64,000 nt of DNA from JAAZLS01 sp964585925 (GCA_964585925.1 CAZPFS010000001.1:61577-125576), one strand, 5' to 3'. Counted from the first letter of the stretch, positions 17,639-26,199 are shown. Notes: generated from the letters alone by a model not told the origin. Numbers and translations: made by a program.

Positions 17639-18940
17639 ATGGGTCTTATTAAAGCTGCGTTGGGTGCGGCGGGTGGAACACTGGCCGATCAGTGGAAAGA
17701 GTTTTTTTATTGTGAATCTATTCCCAAAGAAATACTGGTCCAAAAAGGAGAAAAACGAATATCCAGGCGTTCCTCCAATATCAAGGGTAATGAAAATATT
17801 ATTTCAAACGGCTCCGGCATTGCGGTGGCCGATGGACAGTGCATGATCATCGTGGAACAGGGCCAGGTTGTGGAGCTATGCGCGGAGCCCGGCGAATACA
17901 CTTACGATACCTCCTCCGAACCAAGCATTTTCACCGGTCCCCTTGGAAAGGGAGTTATTAATACATTCAAAACAATGGGCAAGAGATTTACTTATGGCGG
18001 GGATACCGCAAAAGATCAACGGGTCTATTATTTCAATACCAAGGAATTGATCGACAATAAATTTGGAACACCCAACCCCATACCTTTTCGGGTGGTGGAT
18101 AAAAATATCAATCTGGATATCGATGTGTCGGTGCGTTGTTCGGGAGTGTATTCATACAAGATTGCGGATCCGATTTTATTCTATACCAATGTAGCCGGAA
18201 ACGTGGAACGAGAATTCAACCGGGAAGAAATAGACAGTCAACTGAAAACCGAATTCATATCGGCCCTTCAGCCGGCATTCGCCCAAATATCGGAACTGGG
18301 AATCAGGCCAAGCGCCTTGCCGGGTCATGCCGGTGAACTGGCGGAGGCGATGAATCAGGAGCTGACCAGGAAATGGGGAGAGCTGCGGGGACTTCAGGTG
18401 GTATCCGTCGGACTGAATCCCATTACCTTGCCCGATGAAGATGCGGAATTGATCAAGCAGGCCCAGCGGGCGGCTATTTTACGCGATCCCACCATGGCGG
18501 CCGCAACTCTGACCGGGGCTCAGGCCGATGCCATGAAGGCGGCAGCGGCAAATGAGGGAGGAGCCATGTCGGCATTTATAGGCATGGGAATGGCTCAGCA
18601 GGCAGGAGGAATGAACCCCCAGGGCCTGTTTAACCTGGGGCAGCAGCAAAAGGCAGAACAGCAGAAAGACGTACAGCAGCCTCCCGGCCAATGGCAATGT
18701 GCATGCGGCGCCCAAAACACCGGGAAATTCTGTCAGGAATGTGGAAAAACAAAGCCCAAAAAGGGGGAACAATGGACCTGCATCTGCGGGGCGGTCAGCA
18801 AAGGGAAATTCTGCCAGGAATGTGGGAAACCCAGATCTGCCGGGGCACGGAGTATTAAATGCGAAAAATGCGGGTGGGAGCCCAAAGATCCTTCCGCTGC
18901 ACCCAAATTCTGTCCGGAGTGCGGAAACAAATTTGAATAA
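17639..18940 (+). CDS. SPFH/virion-core-like protein with C-terminal zinc ribbons (YdjI-like)
   Basis: A 433-residue protein. The N-terminal 300 residues are an SPFH (band 7)-like domain of the YdjI type (KEFFYCESIPKEILVQKGEK, then VIVEQGQVVELCAEPGEYTY-like sequence). A Gln/Gly/Met-rich linker follows (about 300-350). Three zinc ribbons end it: CACGAQNTGKFCQECG, CICGAVSKGKFCQECG and a third with CEKCG and CPECG. In Bacillus, ydjI sits with ydjG and ydjH in a stress-related membrane operon, and the next two genes here correspond to them. AGGAAGGGGG precedes ATG 17639. Role inferred: membrane-associated scaffold. Confidence 0.82.
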   Translation: MGLIKAALGAAGGTLADQWKEFFYCESIPKEILVQKGEKRISRRSSNIKGNENIISNGSGIAVADGQCMIIVEQGQVVELCAEPGEYTYDTSSEPSIFTGPLGKGVINTFKTMGKRFTYGGDTAKDQRVYYFNTKELIDNKFGTPNPIPFRVVDKNINLDIDVSVRCSGVYSYKIADPILFYTNVAGNVEREFNREEIDSQLKTEFISALQPAFAQISELGIRPSALPGHAGELAEAMNQELTRKWGELRGLQVVSVGLNPITLPDEDAELIKQAQRAAILRDPTMAAATLTGAQADAMKAAAANEGGAMSAFIGMGMAQQAGGMNPQGLFNLGQQQKAEQQKDVQQPPGQWQCACGAQNTGKFCQECGKTKPKKGEQWTCICGAVSKGKFCQECGKPRSAGARSIKCEKCGWEPKDPSAAPKFCPECGNKFE

Positions 18941-18978
18941 ATTGGGCGCGAATAAAAGATAAAGCGGGGGATCGCCAG

Positions 18979-20055
18979 ATGGCGGAAATGCTGGAATACA
19001 AATGCCCTTCCTGCGGGGGAGCAATCGAGTTTGACAGCAGATTACAAAAGATGAAATGCCCCTATTGCAATACTGAGTTAGAAGTGGAAACCCTCAAGGC
19101 ATTGGATGAAGATCTGAAGCAAGAAAATCCGGACTATATAAAATGGAACATAGATGAAGGGAATCAGTGGAAAGGCGAAACCGAGGGTATCCGGGTATAT
19201 ATCTGCCAATCCTGCGGTGGAGAGATTATCGGTGATGAAAACATGGCCGCTACGAGCTGCCCCTTTTGTAACAACCCGGTGATCATGATGGAGCAGTTTG
19301 CAGGTTTGCTCAAGCCTGATTATGTGATTCCCTTCAAACTGAATAAAAAAGCCGCCGTTGAGGGGCTTCACGGGCACCTGCAGAAAAAAAGACTTCTGCC
19401 AAAGATATTCAAAGATAAAAATCATATTGAAGAAATCAGGGGGATCTACGTTCCCTACTGGCTGTTCAACGCAGAGGCCAATGCCAGAATAAGATACAGG
19501 GGTTCCAAAATCCAGACCTGGACCGCCGGTGATTATCGGTACACAAAAACAGATATTTATTCAATACTGCGGGAGGGAAGCCTGAATTTTGAAAGGGTTC
19601 CGGTTGATGGATCAACCAAAATGCCCGATGATCTGATGGAATCAATCGAACCCTTTGATTTCAAGGACGCCGTAGATTTTCAAACCGCCTACTTGGCAGG
19701 ATATTTAGCCGATAAATATGATGTTACCGCTGAAGCAAGCGCAGGGCGGGCCAATGAACGGGTAAAAGAGAGCGTCGAACAAACATTTCGCTCCACGGTA
19801 ACAGGTTACGTCAGTGTTGTTCCGGAGCACAGCAGCGTTCAAATTGATAACGGGCTGGTAAAATATGCACTTTATCCGGTATGGATACTCAATACTACCT
19901 GGAACGGAAACAAATACATATTTGCCATGAACGGTCAAACCGGAAAATTTGTTGGTGATTTGCCGCTGGATAAAGGAGCCTATTGGAAGTGGTTTGGCAT
20001 ACTGACCGGAATTTTCAGTGTTGCAATCTATATTATAGCGCGGTTTGCAGGGTAA
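18979..20055 (+). CDS. Zinc-ribbon membrane protein (YdjG-like)
   Basis: A 358-residue protein with two N-terminal TFIIB-type zinc ribbons, YKCPSCGGAIEFDSRLQKMK (then CPYC) and CQSCGGEIIGDENMAATSCP (then FC). A conserved central domain follows (IRGIYVPYWLFNAEANARIR). One C-terminal membrane helix lies at about residues 335-356. The layout matches Bacillus YdjG. The upstream neighbour is YdjI-like and the downstream one YdjH-like. No enzymatic motif is visible. It likely acts at the inner face of the membrane together with its neighbours. Confidence 0.8.
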   Translation: MAEMLEYKCPSCGGAIEFDSRLQKMKCPYCNTELEVETLKALDEDLKQENPDYIKWNIDEGNQWKGETEGIRVYICQSCGGEIIGDENMAATSCPFCNNPVIMMEQFAGLLKPDYVIPFKLNKKAAVEGLHGHLQKKRLLPKIFKDKNHIEEIRGIYVPYWLFNAEANARIRYRGSKIQTWTAGDYRYTKTDIYSILREGSLNFERVPVDGSTKMPDDLMESIEPFDFKDAVDFQTAYLAGYLADKYDVTAEASAGRANERVKESVEQTFRSTVTGYVSVVPEHSSVQIDNGLVKYALYPVWILNTTWNGNKYIFAMNGQTGKFVGDLPLDKGAYWKWFGILTGIFSVAIYIIARFAG

Positions 20056-20067
20056 AGAGGTAAAAAT

Positions 20068-20898
20068 ATGAGAAAAACAAACCTGTTCCTGATCGGCGCT
20101 TTTCTGGGGTTGTTGTTGATCTCGCCATTTTCAGCGGATGCAACTGAATGCCCGGGTTCACGACTGGTAGATGAGGCGGGGCTGCTAACGGATGAAGAAA
20201 ATCGGAACCTGCGGAATACGCTCGATGAAATCAGTGAAAGAATTCAATTTGACGTGATCATAGTAACTACAAACAGCCTGGAAGGATACAGCGCCACCGA
20301 ATATGCCGATGACTTTTATGACAGATATGGCTATGGCATGGGGGAAGGAGACGACGGCATTTTACTGTTGATTGCCCTGGATGAACGTGACTGGGCCATC
20401 ACCACCTACGGATTCGGAATCACCGCCTTTACCGATGGCGGCCTGGATTATATGATCTCTAAATTCAAGGGGAAACTGAGCGGGGGGGACTTTGAGGGGG
20501 CGTTCAGCAATTTCGCCGAACTTTGCGAAGAACTGGTTATCCAGGCCAAGACAGGATCCCCTTATGATTCAGGAACACAGTCCGGAAAGTCTACCCAGCC
20601 GTTGCCTGGGAAATCCCCATCTCCGTATTGGCCTGTTTATTCGATACTGATCGGCGTCGTTATCGCTACCATAATCATGAGCATCATGCGGGGACAGTTA
20701 AAGAGTGTGCGCATGCAAACCGCCGCCGGCGATTATGTAAAGGGCAACAGCCTGGACATCGCCGTCAGCAGAGATTTATTCCTGTACAGTACTGTCAGCA
20801 AGGTAAAAATAGAGAAAGCAAAAACCTCTCCCGGTGGATCAAGCACTCACGTTTCCTCCTCGGGGAGAAGACACGGGGGATCGAGCGGTAAATTTTAG
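20068..20898 (+). CDS. TPM-domain membrane protein (YdjH/YgcG-like)
   Basis: A 276-residue protein. It has a signal peptide (residues 1-25, cleavage near ADA). A TPM domain follows at about 30-170 (LVDEAGLLTDEENRNLRNTL, DGILLLIALDERDWAITTYG), then a linker, a membrane helix at about 190-210 and a cytoplasmic tail. The tail ends in a Gly/Ser/His-rich stretch (SSSGRRHGGSSGKF) typical of the family. It completes the ydjI/ydjG/ydjH-like trio. The gap to the previous gene is 12 bases and a terminator follows. Function is unproven; related proteins are tied to membrane stress and protein quality control. Confidence 0.82.
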   Translation: MRKTNLFLIGAFLGLLLISPFSADATECPGSRLVDEAGLLTDEENRNLRNTLDEISERIQFDVIIVTTNSLEGYSATEYADDFYDRYGYGMGEGDDGILLLIALDERDWAITTYGFGITAFTDGGLDYMISKFKGKLSGGDFEGAFSNFAELCEELVIQAKTGSPYDSGTQSGKSTQPLPGKSPSPYWPVYSILIGVVIATIIMSIMRGQLKSVRMQTAAGDYVKGNSLDIAVSRDLFLYSTVSKVKIEKAKTSPGGSSTHVSSSGRRHGGSSGKF

Positions 20899-20970
20899 TA
20901 ATTGTATCATTAAGTGCAAAATATTAAGGCTAATATAGATTTTGAACGTCCCAAATGTTCCAAGAATCAT

Positions 20971-21015
20971 AAAAAAAAGACATAGCTTTCTCTTACCGGA
21001 AACTATGTCTTTTTA
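20971..21015 (+). terminator. Intrinsic terminator after the ydj-like operon
   Basis: A perfect 12-bp stem pairs AAAAAGACATAG (20974-20985) with CTATGTCTTTTT (21003-21014) around a 17-base loop. The T-run on the plus strand terminates the upstream operon, and the A-run makes it potentially bidirectional. Confidence 0.85.
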
Positions 21016-21086
21016 GCTTAGCTGATATTACCCAAAAAAGCGGCCAATATAAAAGGTAAATCAAGATAATTGAGGAGGGGCGTCTT

Positions 21087-21518
21087 ATGAACCGGTATTC
21101 CTATTACTATCCGGTATTTATTATTGTATTATCTAATGTGCTGTACGACATTTCGGCAAAGGCTTTCCCCGAAGAATTAAATGCACAGGCGGGATTGACG
21201 GCTTATTACATAATTGCCGCGCTTGTCTCTTTGGCGCTGTTTTACCTGACCGGTCAGGCCCGGAATTTGGCGGGGGAACTCAAAAAAGTCAATTGGGCGA
21301 TCTTTACACTTGCACTGGGGTGCACCGGTATCGATCTGGGGTATGTTCTATTATTCCGGGCAGGTTGGAATATCGGCTACGGATCACTGGTATGCAATAT
21401 TATGGTTGTCGTTATGCTGGCCCTAATAGGAAAAATATTTTTTCACGAAAATCTGAACAAATACCACCTGATCGGCATACCGTTGTGTCTGGCTGGCTTT
21501 GTATTGATCAATATGTAG
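21087..21518 (+). CDS. Small four-helix DMT/EamA-type membrane protein (first of a pair)
   Basis: A 143-residue protein with four predicted membrane helices (about residues 5-20, 38-58, 70-92, 98-142). The signature LLFRAGWNIGYGSLVCNI is near the third helix. It resembles half of a ten-helix EamA transporter or an SMR-type subunit. The next gene is a paralogue with the same order of motifs, so the two probably form a hetero-oligomer. Substrate unknown. ATG 21087 has GAGGAGGGG upstream. Confidence 0.7.
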   Translation: MNRYSYYYPVFIIVLSNVLYDISAKAFPEELNAQAGLTAYYIIAALVSLALFYLTGQARNLAGELKKVNWAIFTLALGCTGIDLGYVLLFRAGWNIGYGSLVCNIMVVVMLALIGKIFFHENLNKYHLIGIPLCLAGFVLINM

Positions 21519-21528
21519 GAGGAGCGTT

Positions 21529-22008
21529 ATGTTTAGCTTATATTTACCGGTTTTAATCGTGGTTATAGCAAATGTTACATACGATATTAGTTCCAAATCG
21601 ATTCCCGAGGGGCTGAATGCCTATGCAGGGGTTACAATTACCTATTCTGTTTTAGCAATATTTAATTTCCTGGTATTTAAAATCATGAATCCAAAAATTC
21701 CAATTATTGTTGAGTGGGCGGAGATAAACTGGGCTGTAGTATTGTTTGCTTTGGCCTCGATAGGTATTGAAATCGGCTATATACTTCTTTACAGAGCAGG
21801 CTGGAACATCAGCCTGGGAGGAATGGTATGCAATACCATGCTGGCGATCTGCATGTTGCTGGTAGGACGCTTCCTGTTCAGTGAGACTGCTTCTTTAATA
21901 CAGTTATTGGGCGTTATCCTTTGCGTTGCGGGATTGATTGTTATTAACCAGGCGGGTTTCAGAAAAGACCCCCAGAAAGAGATAGAACCCAAAACAGAGC
22001 ACCTGTAG
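21529..22008 (+). CDS. Small four-helix DMT/EamA-type membrane protein (second of a pair)
   Basis: A 159-residue paralogue of the preceding gene. It shares NVTYDISSKSIPEGLNAYAG versus NVLYDISAKAFPEELNAQAG, and LLYRAGWNISLGGMVCNTML versus the LLFRAGWNIGYG segment. Four membrane helices are predicted, plus a hydrophilic C-terminal tail (FRKDPQKEIEPKTEHL) absent from the partner. The gap is only 10 bases, with AGGAGG before ATG 21529. Paired small DMT proteins usually act as heterodimeric exporters. That role is inferred, not shown. Confidence 0.7.
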   Translation: MFSLYLPVLIVVIANVTYDISSKSIPEGLNAYAGVTITYSVLAIFNFLVFKIMNPKIPIIVEWAEINWAVVLFALASIGIEIGYILLYRAGWNISLGGMVCNTMLAICMLLVGRFLFSETASLIQLLGVILCVAGLIVINQAGFRKDPQKEIEPKTEHL

Positions 22009-22088
22009 AAATCTCCCTGCGGTAGAGCCGTGATTCCTAGCCCCTGGTTAAAGTGATATTTGTATGCGAATAGTTTATTAGGTAGCGC

Positions 22089-23474
22089 CTATAAGCCGGC
22101 TCTCGCGGTGGACCTTCTGAAATCAGCAATCAGCTCTTGGCGATTGGCAGGCCCTGTTTTCTTAAAAATATTGCCCACATGGAACTTGACTGTACTTTCG
22201 GAAATATAAAGGGCAGCGGCTATCTCGGCATTTGATTTGCCCTGTATGATTAGGCTGAAAATCTCTTCTTCACGCCCCGACAAATTATAGTGGGTTACAT
22301 ACGCGGTGAACCGTTGCCGTTCCTGAGCCTCCGGATTTATATCCGGCTCGTACAGTCTTTGGTAAAGCATGAAGAAAAGGACTACCAAAAGAATGGAAAT
22401 TACACCAGTAAAGAGGATTAGCGGTGTACCGGTAAGTTGTTCGGAACCCAAGGTGCCGGCTGCCTCGCCCAAACGGCCGGCGGCAAGCCCCAGGGCGGCC
22501 AAGGCCGGAAGGTTCATATTTTCCGATATGTCAGCAAAAACAATCGCCCGGAAAACTGATAAATACCCCAGAAAAAGATAGGCCATCACCCACATTATGG
22601 TCACTCCGGTCAAGTTTTCGCCAAGGGCCAAAGCTAAGAAAGGGAAAACCAGCGCTGCCAGGCAGGATACTCCACCCCAGCGGCGGCTTTTGTCACTGAT
22701 AAACCCGGCAACAATAAGCCCGATGGCGTAAAAGGCCCGGGTAAGCTCTATATATACACCGCCGCCGGCGGCGCTACTCAGCGGAAATGAAAACCCCAGC
22801 ATATTTAACGTGAACATCAGGAAGACCACTGCAGCCATCAAAGGGAGGAGCCCCCGGCTGAGGTGAAATCTCAATCGAGAAGGGTTTTGTGTTTCCGGGG
22901 GAAGAGGAGGGAGGAGCCACAGAAGCAACAGAGATAAAAGAAAAAGTATAGCTAAAGCAATAAAGCTCTGATTGTTCCAGAGATAACGCCCACCCATCGG
23001 CAGGGATAACAGCCAGGTCCCCAAGCTGCCCAGAGCGTAGGCGGAGCCGTAAAGAAGCCCCCGCCGCTGCCGGGGGATATCGGTGGACAAGCGGGTTAGA
23101 TAACAGCCGGAGAGAAGGCCGATCGCTATATTAAGTACTATCCCGGCGGTGATGACGACTTTTAACGAAGGCGAAAATGCAGCCAGAGCGGTGCTGGCAA
23201 TCAAAACCACGCTGGCACCTAAGGGCAGCCCCCGCCCTCCGGCAAAGCGGGGCTGTTTGGCGAAAAGTAATGATGTTACACCAACTCCGGCGGCCTGAAA
23301 GAGATAGTATAGCCCACAGACCAGCAAATTGGCACTGCTGCCGTCGAGAAAACCCAGCAGGCGGTAGGTCTGCATAATATATGCGGTTCCGCTCCATAAA
23401 AAATTAACGCCGATTAGAGCAGCGACAAATAAAATATGGAGCCTTGATTTTCTTCTTGTGCAAATCCCGTTCAT
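22089..23474 (-). CDS. Membrane-embedded LuxR-type transcriptional regulator
   Basis: A 461-residue protein with about ten to twelve hydrophobic helices over residues 12-375, MFS-like in pattern. A C-terminal LuxR/GerE helix-turn-helix follows at about 395-455 (YNLSGREEEIFSLIIQGKSN and AEIAAALYISESTVKFHVGN). This architecture is known as a family of membrane-bound LuxR regulators in Bacillota and Actinomycetota. The N-terminal part is presumed to sense a ligand or be a degenerate transporter. It diverges from the LPXTG/sortase pair across about 220 bases and is a natural candidate to control it. The start is ATG 23474 after a G-rich site. Confidence 0.8.
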   Translation of the reverse strand: MNGICTRRKSRLHILFVAALIGVNFLWSGTAYIMQTYRLLGFLDGSSANLLVCGLYYLFQAAGVGVTSLLFAKQPRFAGGRGLPLGASVVLIASTALAAFSPSLKVVITAGIVLNIAIGLLSGCYLTRLSTDIPRQRRGLLYGSAYALGSLGTWLLSLPMGGRYLWNNQSFIALAILFLLSLLLLWLLPPLPPETQNPSRLRFHLSRGLLPLMAAVVFLMFTLNMLGFSFPLSSAAGGGVYIELTRAFYAIGLIVAGFISDKSRRWGGVSCLAALVFPFLALALGENLTGVTIMWVMAYLFLGYLSVFRAIVFADISENMNLPALAALGLAAGRLGEAAGTLGSEQLTGTPLILFTGVISILLVVLFFMLYQRLYEPDINPEAQERQRFTAYVTHYNLSGREEEIFSLIIQGKSNAEIAAALYISESTVKFHVGNIFKKTGPANRQELIADFRRSTARAGL

Positions 23475-23603
23475 TGCCCAACCCCCTATTCCTATTTATC
23501 TAATAATTATCATATATTGAACAAATATCCAAGGGGAAGGTTATCGGCGCTTACCTGGACTACTACCATACCTTCTGTTTAGGGAACTATACTTTTTCCA
23601 GCC

Positions 23604-23630
23604 TATTCCCGGAAAGGGGTTTGCCGATAA
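23604..23630 (+). promoter_or_regulatory. Possible sigma-28 promoter before the LPXTG gene
   Basis: GCCGATAA at 23623-23630 matches the full -10 consensus of sigma-28 (FliA/SigD). At the expected 15-base spacing the -35 box is TATT rather than TAAA (2 of 4). It lies 68 bases before the ATG of the LPXTG gene. The -10 match is striking and the -35 is weak, so this is only a candidate. Confidence 0.35.
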
Positions 23631-23697
23631 AAATATGTATATAGATATAAGTGATGGTCAAAGAACATTTAAACCATAATTATGGGAGGTGGCCTTT

Positions 23698-24147
23698 ATG
23701 AAAAAAAATAGGCTATTGAGAATCAGGTTTCTAGTTGCGGTTGTAACTATTTTAACGTTGGGGATGGCTTTTTCCACGGTATCGGCGGGGGTGAGTGGCG
23801 AGGGAGGCGGTCCTAGTAATTTAGGTGACCCGGATTCTATTGAGGGGGCTTATGTGGGTCAGGAAACAATTCCGGGGAATGATGAAGGAACGGGGGGGGA
23901 ATCCGCTTCTGGGAATGGTGAAAGGACGGGAAAGGAGGAATCCTCCTCGGGGAATAATGGAGGGGAGGAGGCTCCGCCCGAATCTTCTACTGACGGTGAA
24001 GAAGAGGAGGCTACTATCCTAGTGAGCGAAGCTCCAGAGGAACTTCCCCGCACCGGGGGTAGCTACCAGCCCTACCTGGCCGGCGGTTTTTTCTTGGTTC
24101 TAGCCGGCTTGGCGCTAATATTTAATAAATATTTTGAGTTTGTTTAA
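23698..24147 (+). CDS. Small LPXTG-anchored surface protein
   Basis: A 149-residue secreted protein. The signal peptide covers residues 1-30, with cleavage near TVSA. A low-complexity region rich in Gly, Glu, Ser and Asn follows (about 31-110). The sorting signal LPRTG is at 116-120, then a hydrophobic helix (126-142) and a short tail. The mature part of about 90 residues has no recognisable domain, so it may act as a spacer, adhesin or matrix component. ATG 23698 follows GGGAGG; an in-frame GTG at 23689 is too close to it. The gene 5 bases downstream is a sortase, almost certainly its anchoring enzyme. Confidence 0.82.
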   Translation: MKKNRLLRIRFLVAVVTILTLGMAFSTVSAGVSGEGGGPSNLGDPDSIEGAYVGQETIPGNDEGTGGESASGNGERTGKEESSSGNNGGEEAPPESSTDGEEEEATILVSEAPEELPRTGGSYQPYLAGGFFLVLAGLALIFNKYFEFV

Positions 24148-24152
24148 CTACT

Positions 24153-24815
24153 ATGGGAGAGCGTAAGCAGAGGGTCAGGGGGGCATTACGGCCACATTTA
24201 ACCCTTTTGGGAGGGGTAATTATTCTGGCCGGGGTTGCCTTGGCCCTTTCCCCTTTTTTAAAAACCGCTTACTTGCGAAGCAGCAATAACCAGGCCCTGA
24301 ATGCTCCGGTCCCCTTGCCTGAACACGAAAGGATAGATCTATCTCCCCCTTCATCCACTTTGCCCCCTCCCCCGGAAATCCCTCGAGTCCTGATCCCCGG
24401 AGAGGGGGTATTAACCATACCGGCCCTAAATATAGAAGTTGGGGTGGGTTACGGAGTGGAGCCGGAGGATCTAAATAGGCAGCCTGGTTTCTATCCCCAA
24501 AGCCAGCCTCCCGATCAAGGTAATGTCTGCATCGCCGGTCACCGGCTTACCTGTGGCGACTGGTTCCTCCATCTGGATCAGTTAAGTCCGGGGGATGATA
24601 TTTTGCTTCTTTACCAGGATAGATTATATAGCTACCGCGTTGAAAGGGTTTTTGTTATCGCCAACGATGACTGGGAAGTAATCGCTCCCACTAGCTTCCC
24701 GGTGATTACCTTAACCACTTGCCACCCCCCAGGCCGGCATACGGAACGGCTTGTTGTCCGGGGTTCCCTGATCGATATTAAAAATAATGGTGGCACCTCT
24801 GAGGAAGGGCTTTGA
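24153..24815 (+). CDS. Sortase (class D/E-like transpeptidase)
   Basis: A 220-residue sortase with an N-terminal membrane anchor (about residues 16-38), a proline-rich linker (50-78) and the beta-barrel catalytic domain. The catalytic residues are His130 in CIAGHRLT, Cys190 in LTTCHPPG and Arg199 in ERLVVRG. It should cut the LPRTG motif of the preceding product and join it to the cell wall. No clear ribosome site precedes ATG 24153, and the start lies 5 bases after the substrate gene's stop, so translation is probably coupled. The subclass is a judgement from size and the TLTTCxPPG motif. Confidence 0.85.
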   Translation: MGERKQRVRGALRPHLTLLGGVIILAGVALALSPFLKTAYLRSSNNQALNAPVPLPEHERIDLSPPSSTLPPPPEIPRVLIPGEGVLTIPALNIEVGVGYGVEPEDLNRQPGFYPQSQPPDQGNVCIAGHRLTCGDWFLHLDQLSPGDDILLLYQDRLYSYRVERVFVIANDDWEVIAPTSFPVITLTTCHPPGRHTERLVVRGSLIDIKNNGGTSEEGL

Positions 24816-24819
24816 TTGC

Positions 24820-25360
24820 CTAGGAGTTAAAGGCAAATTCCATTTTGAATTCCTTAAATAATTTTATTACATGTTGATGGAATAAATTAAGGCCGAAATC
24901 AATATCACAAATTATTTGTTCTTCAACATATTCTCCATATTTACTCCGCCGGTAATGGCTAGGTCATCTACCAGCCCGCCTTTAAGAGATTCTGGTGTAT
25001 ATAACGAACCACTGTAAGAAAGTGACTACTGTTTTCAACCACTTCACTTCCGTAATGATCCTGGCATTAAGAACCCCGGTGACCATATTTCCAGTTATAC
25101 CAATAGACATAACTAGCACCAATACGCCTAAAAGCAATGACCAGGTTTTCTGTTTCTTCCTTCATTAGCAAATGAAGGTGATTGTCCATCAAACAATAAG
25201 CGTAAATTACATAGCCGCTCTTTTTTGGGTGTATTTTTAATGTGTCTATGTGCTTTCGATAATCTTCATCATCTTCAAAATATATTTAATGGTTAATAAC
25301 CCCTTCGCATCACGTGATAAATTCCAGTGCTGCTTTTCTCCCTCGCTGAGTGGAGATAGG
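24820..25360 (-). pseudogene. Decayed REP-associated tyrosine (RAYT, Tnp_Y1) transposase
   Basis: Reading the minus strand in shifting frames recovers most of a Y1-type (IS200-like) transposase: STGIYHVMRRG at the N-terminus, FEDDEDYRKHIDTL, then AYCLMDNHLHLLMKEETENL with the HxH metal motif. The C-terminal VVRYIHQNLLKAGW and DIDFGLNLFHQHVIKLFKEF follow. In-frame stops and frameshifts separate these blocks, so the gene is dead. No terminal repeats of a transposable unit are visible, which fits a domesticated RAYT rather than a mobile IS. It fills most of the gap between the sortase and the ABC operon. Confidence 0.8.
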
Positions 25361-25447
25361 ATCAGTGCCTAGACTATGATCGGAATGTTAGGCTAAATGA
25401 TACTGAGGCTAACAAATTTATTGGAAACGTATCCGGTGTCCTTATAG

Positions 25448-25470
25448 CACAAAAGAACCGTCCCCATGTG
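25448..25470. repeat. Candidate REP-like repeat next to the RAYT remnant
   Basis: A 23-base stretch containing AAAAGAACCGTCCCC and bounded by CACA and TGTG sits about 90 bases beyond the RAYT remnant. From memory, GGGGACGGTTCTTTTGTG-like words recur in clostridial intergenic DNA near RAYT genes. Only one copy is seen here, so the call depends on a genome-wide search. Confidence 0.35.
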
Positions 25471-25492
25471 TTTCTGCAAGGTTATTTGCCCG

Positions 25493-26197
25493 TCAGTTAG
25501 AATTAGCGGCAGATATAAACTCCCGTATTTCGTCAACCGGCTGATAAAAAATATCCTGAACAGGCCCCAACTGCTTAATTTGGCCCTCTGCCAGTACAAC
25601 AATTCTATTTGCAAGTTCCTGGGCCTCGTTAAAATCATGGGTGACATAGATCATCGTTAAATTTAACCGGCTGTGAAGCAATACTAATTCCTTACGGATA
25701 TTTTTAGCAGTAGTAGGGTCTAGACTGCACAGCGGCTCATCTAAAAGCAAAATCCTTGGTTCCAGGATGATGGAACGTGCTAACCCAACCCGTTGTTTTT
25801 CACCACCGCTTAGATCTCTAGGATAACGCTTTTTTAAATAGGTTATATGAAGAAGATCCAGGATCTCTTCAACCTTTCCAGTTATTTTACCAGCCTGGCA
25901 GGCACCAGCCCGCAGGCCAAAAGCAACATTGTCAAAGGTATTCAGGTGGGGAAACAGGTGGATGTCCTGAAACAGATAGCCTACATTACGCCTTTCTGTG
26001 GAGACATTGTTCATATTTTCCTGATTGAAATACACGTCACCTTTGTATTTTGTCAAACCTGCAATCACATTGAGTAGCGTGCTCTTGCCCGCGCCGGTAA
26101 AACCCAACACCGCCATGAGTTCACCGGCCTCAATATCCAGGTTTATATTTTTCAGGCAATATGGTGTGCTAATATTTCGTAAACAAATAAAAGACAT
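25493..26197 (-). CDS. ABC importer ATP-binding protein (NitT/TauT or CysA-like)
   Basis: A 234-residue ABC ATPase. The motifs are Walker A GFTGAGKST, Q-loop YLFQDIHLFPHL, signature LSGGEKQRVGLARS, Walker B ILLLDEPLCSLD and the switch His in YVTHDF. It powers the permease encoded just upstream. ATG 26197 is preceded by GGAGGT; longer in-frame starts would extend back into the permease gene. The ribosome site overlaps the permease stop, so the genes are tightly coupled. It is the last gene of a three-gene importer operon. Confidence 0.88.
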   Translation of the reverse strand: MSFICLRNISTPYCLKNINLDIEAGELMAVLGFTGAGKSTLLNVIAGLTKYKGDVYFNQENMNNVSTERRNVGYLFQDIHLFPHLNTFDNVAFGLRAGACQAGKITGKVEEILDLLHITYLKKRYPRDLSGGEKQRVGLARSIILEPRILLLDEPLCSLDPTTAKNIRKELVLLHSRLNLTMIYVTHDFNEAQELANRIVVLAEGQIKQLGPVQDIFYQPVDEIREFISAANSN

Positions 26198-26199
26198 TT

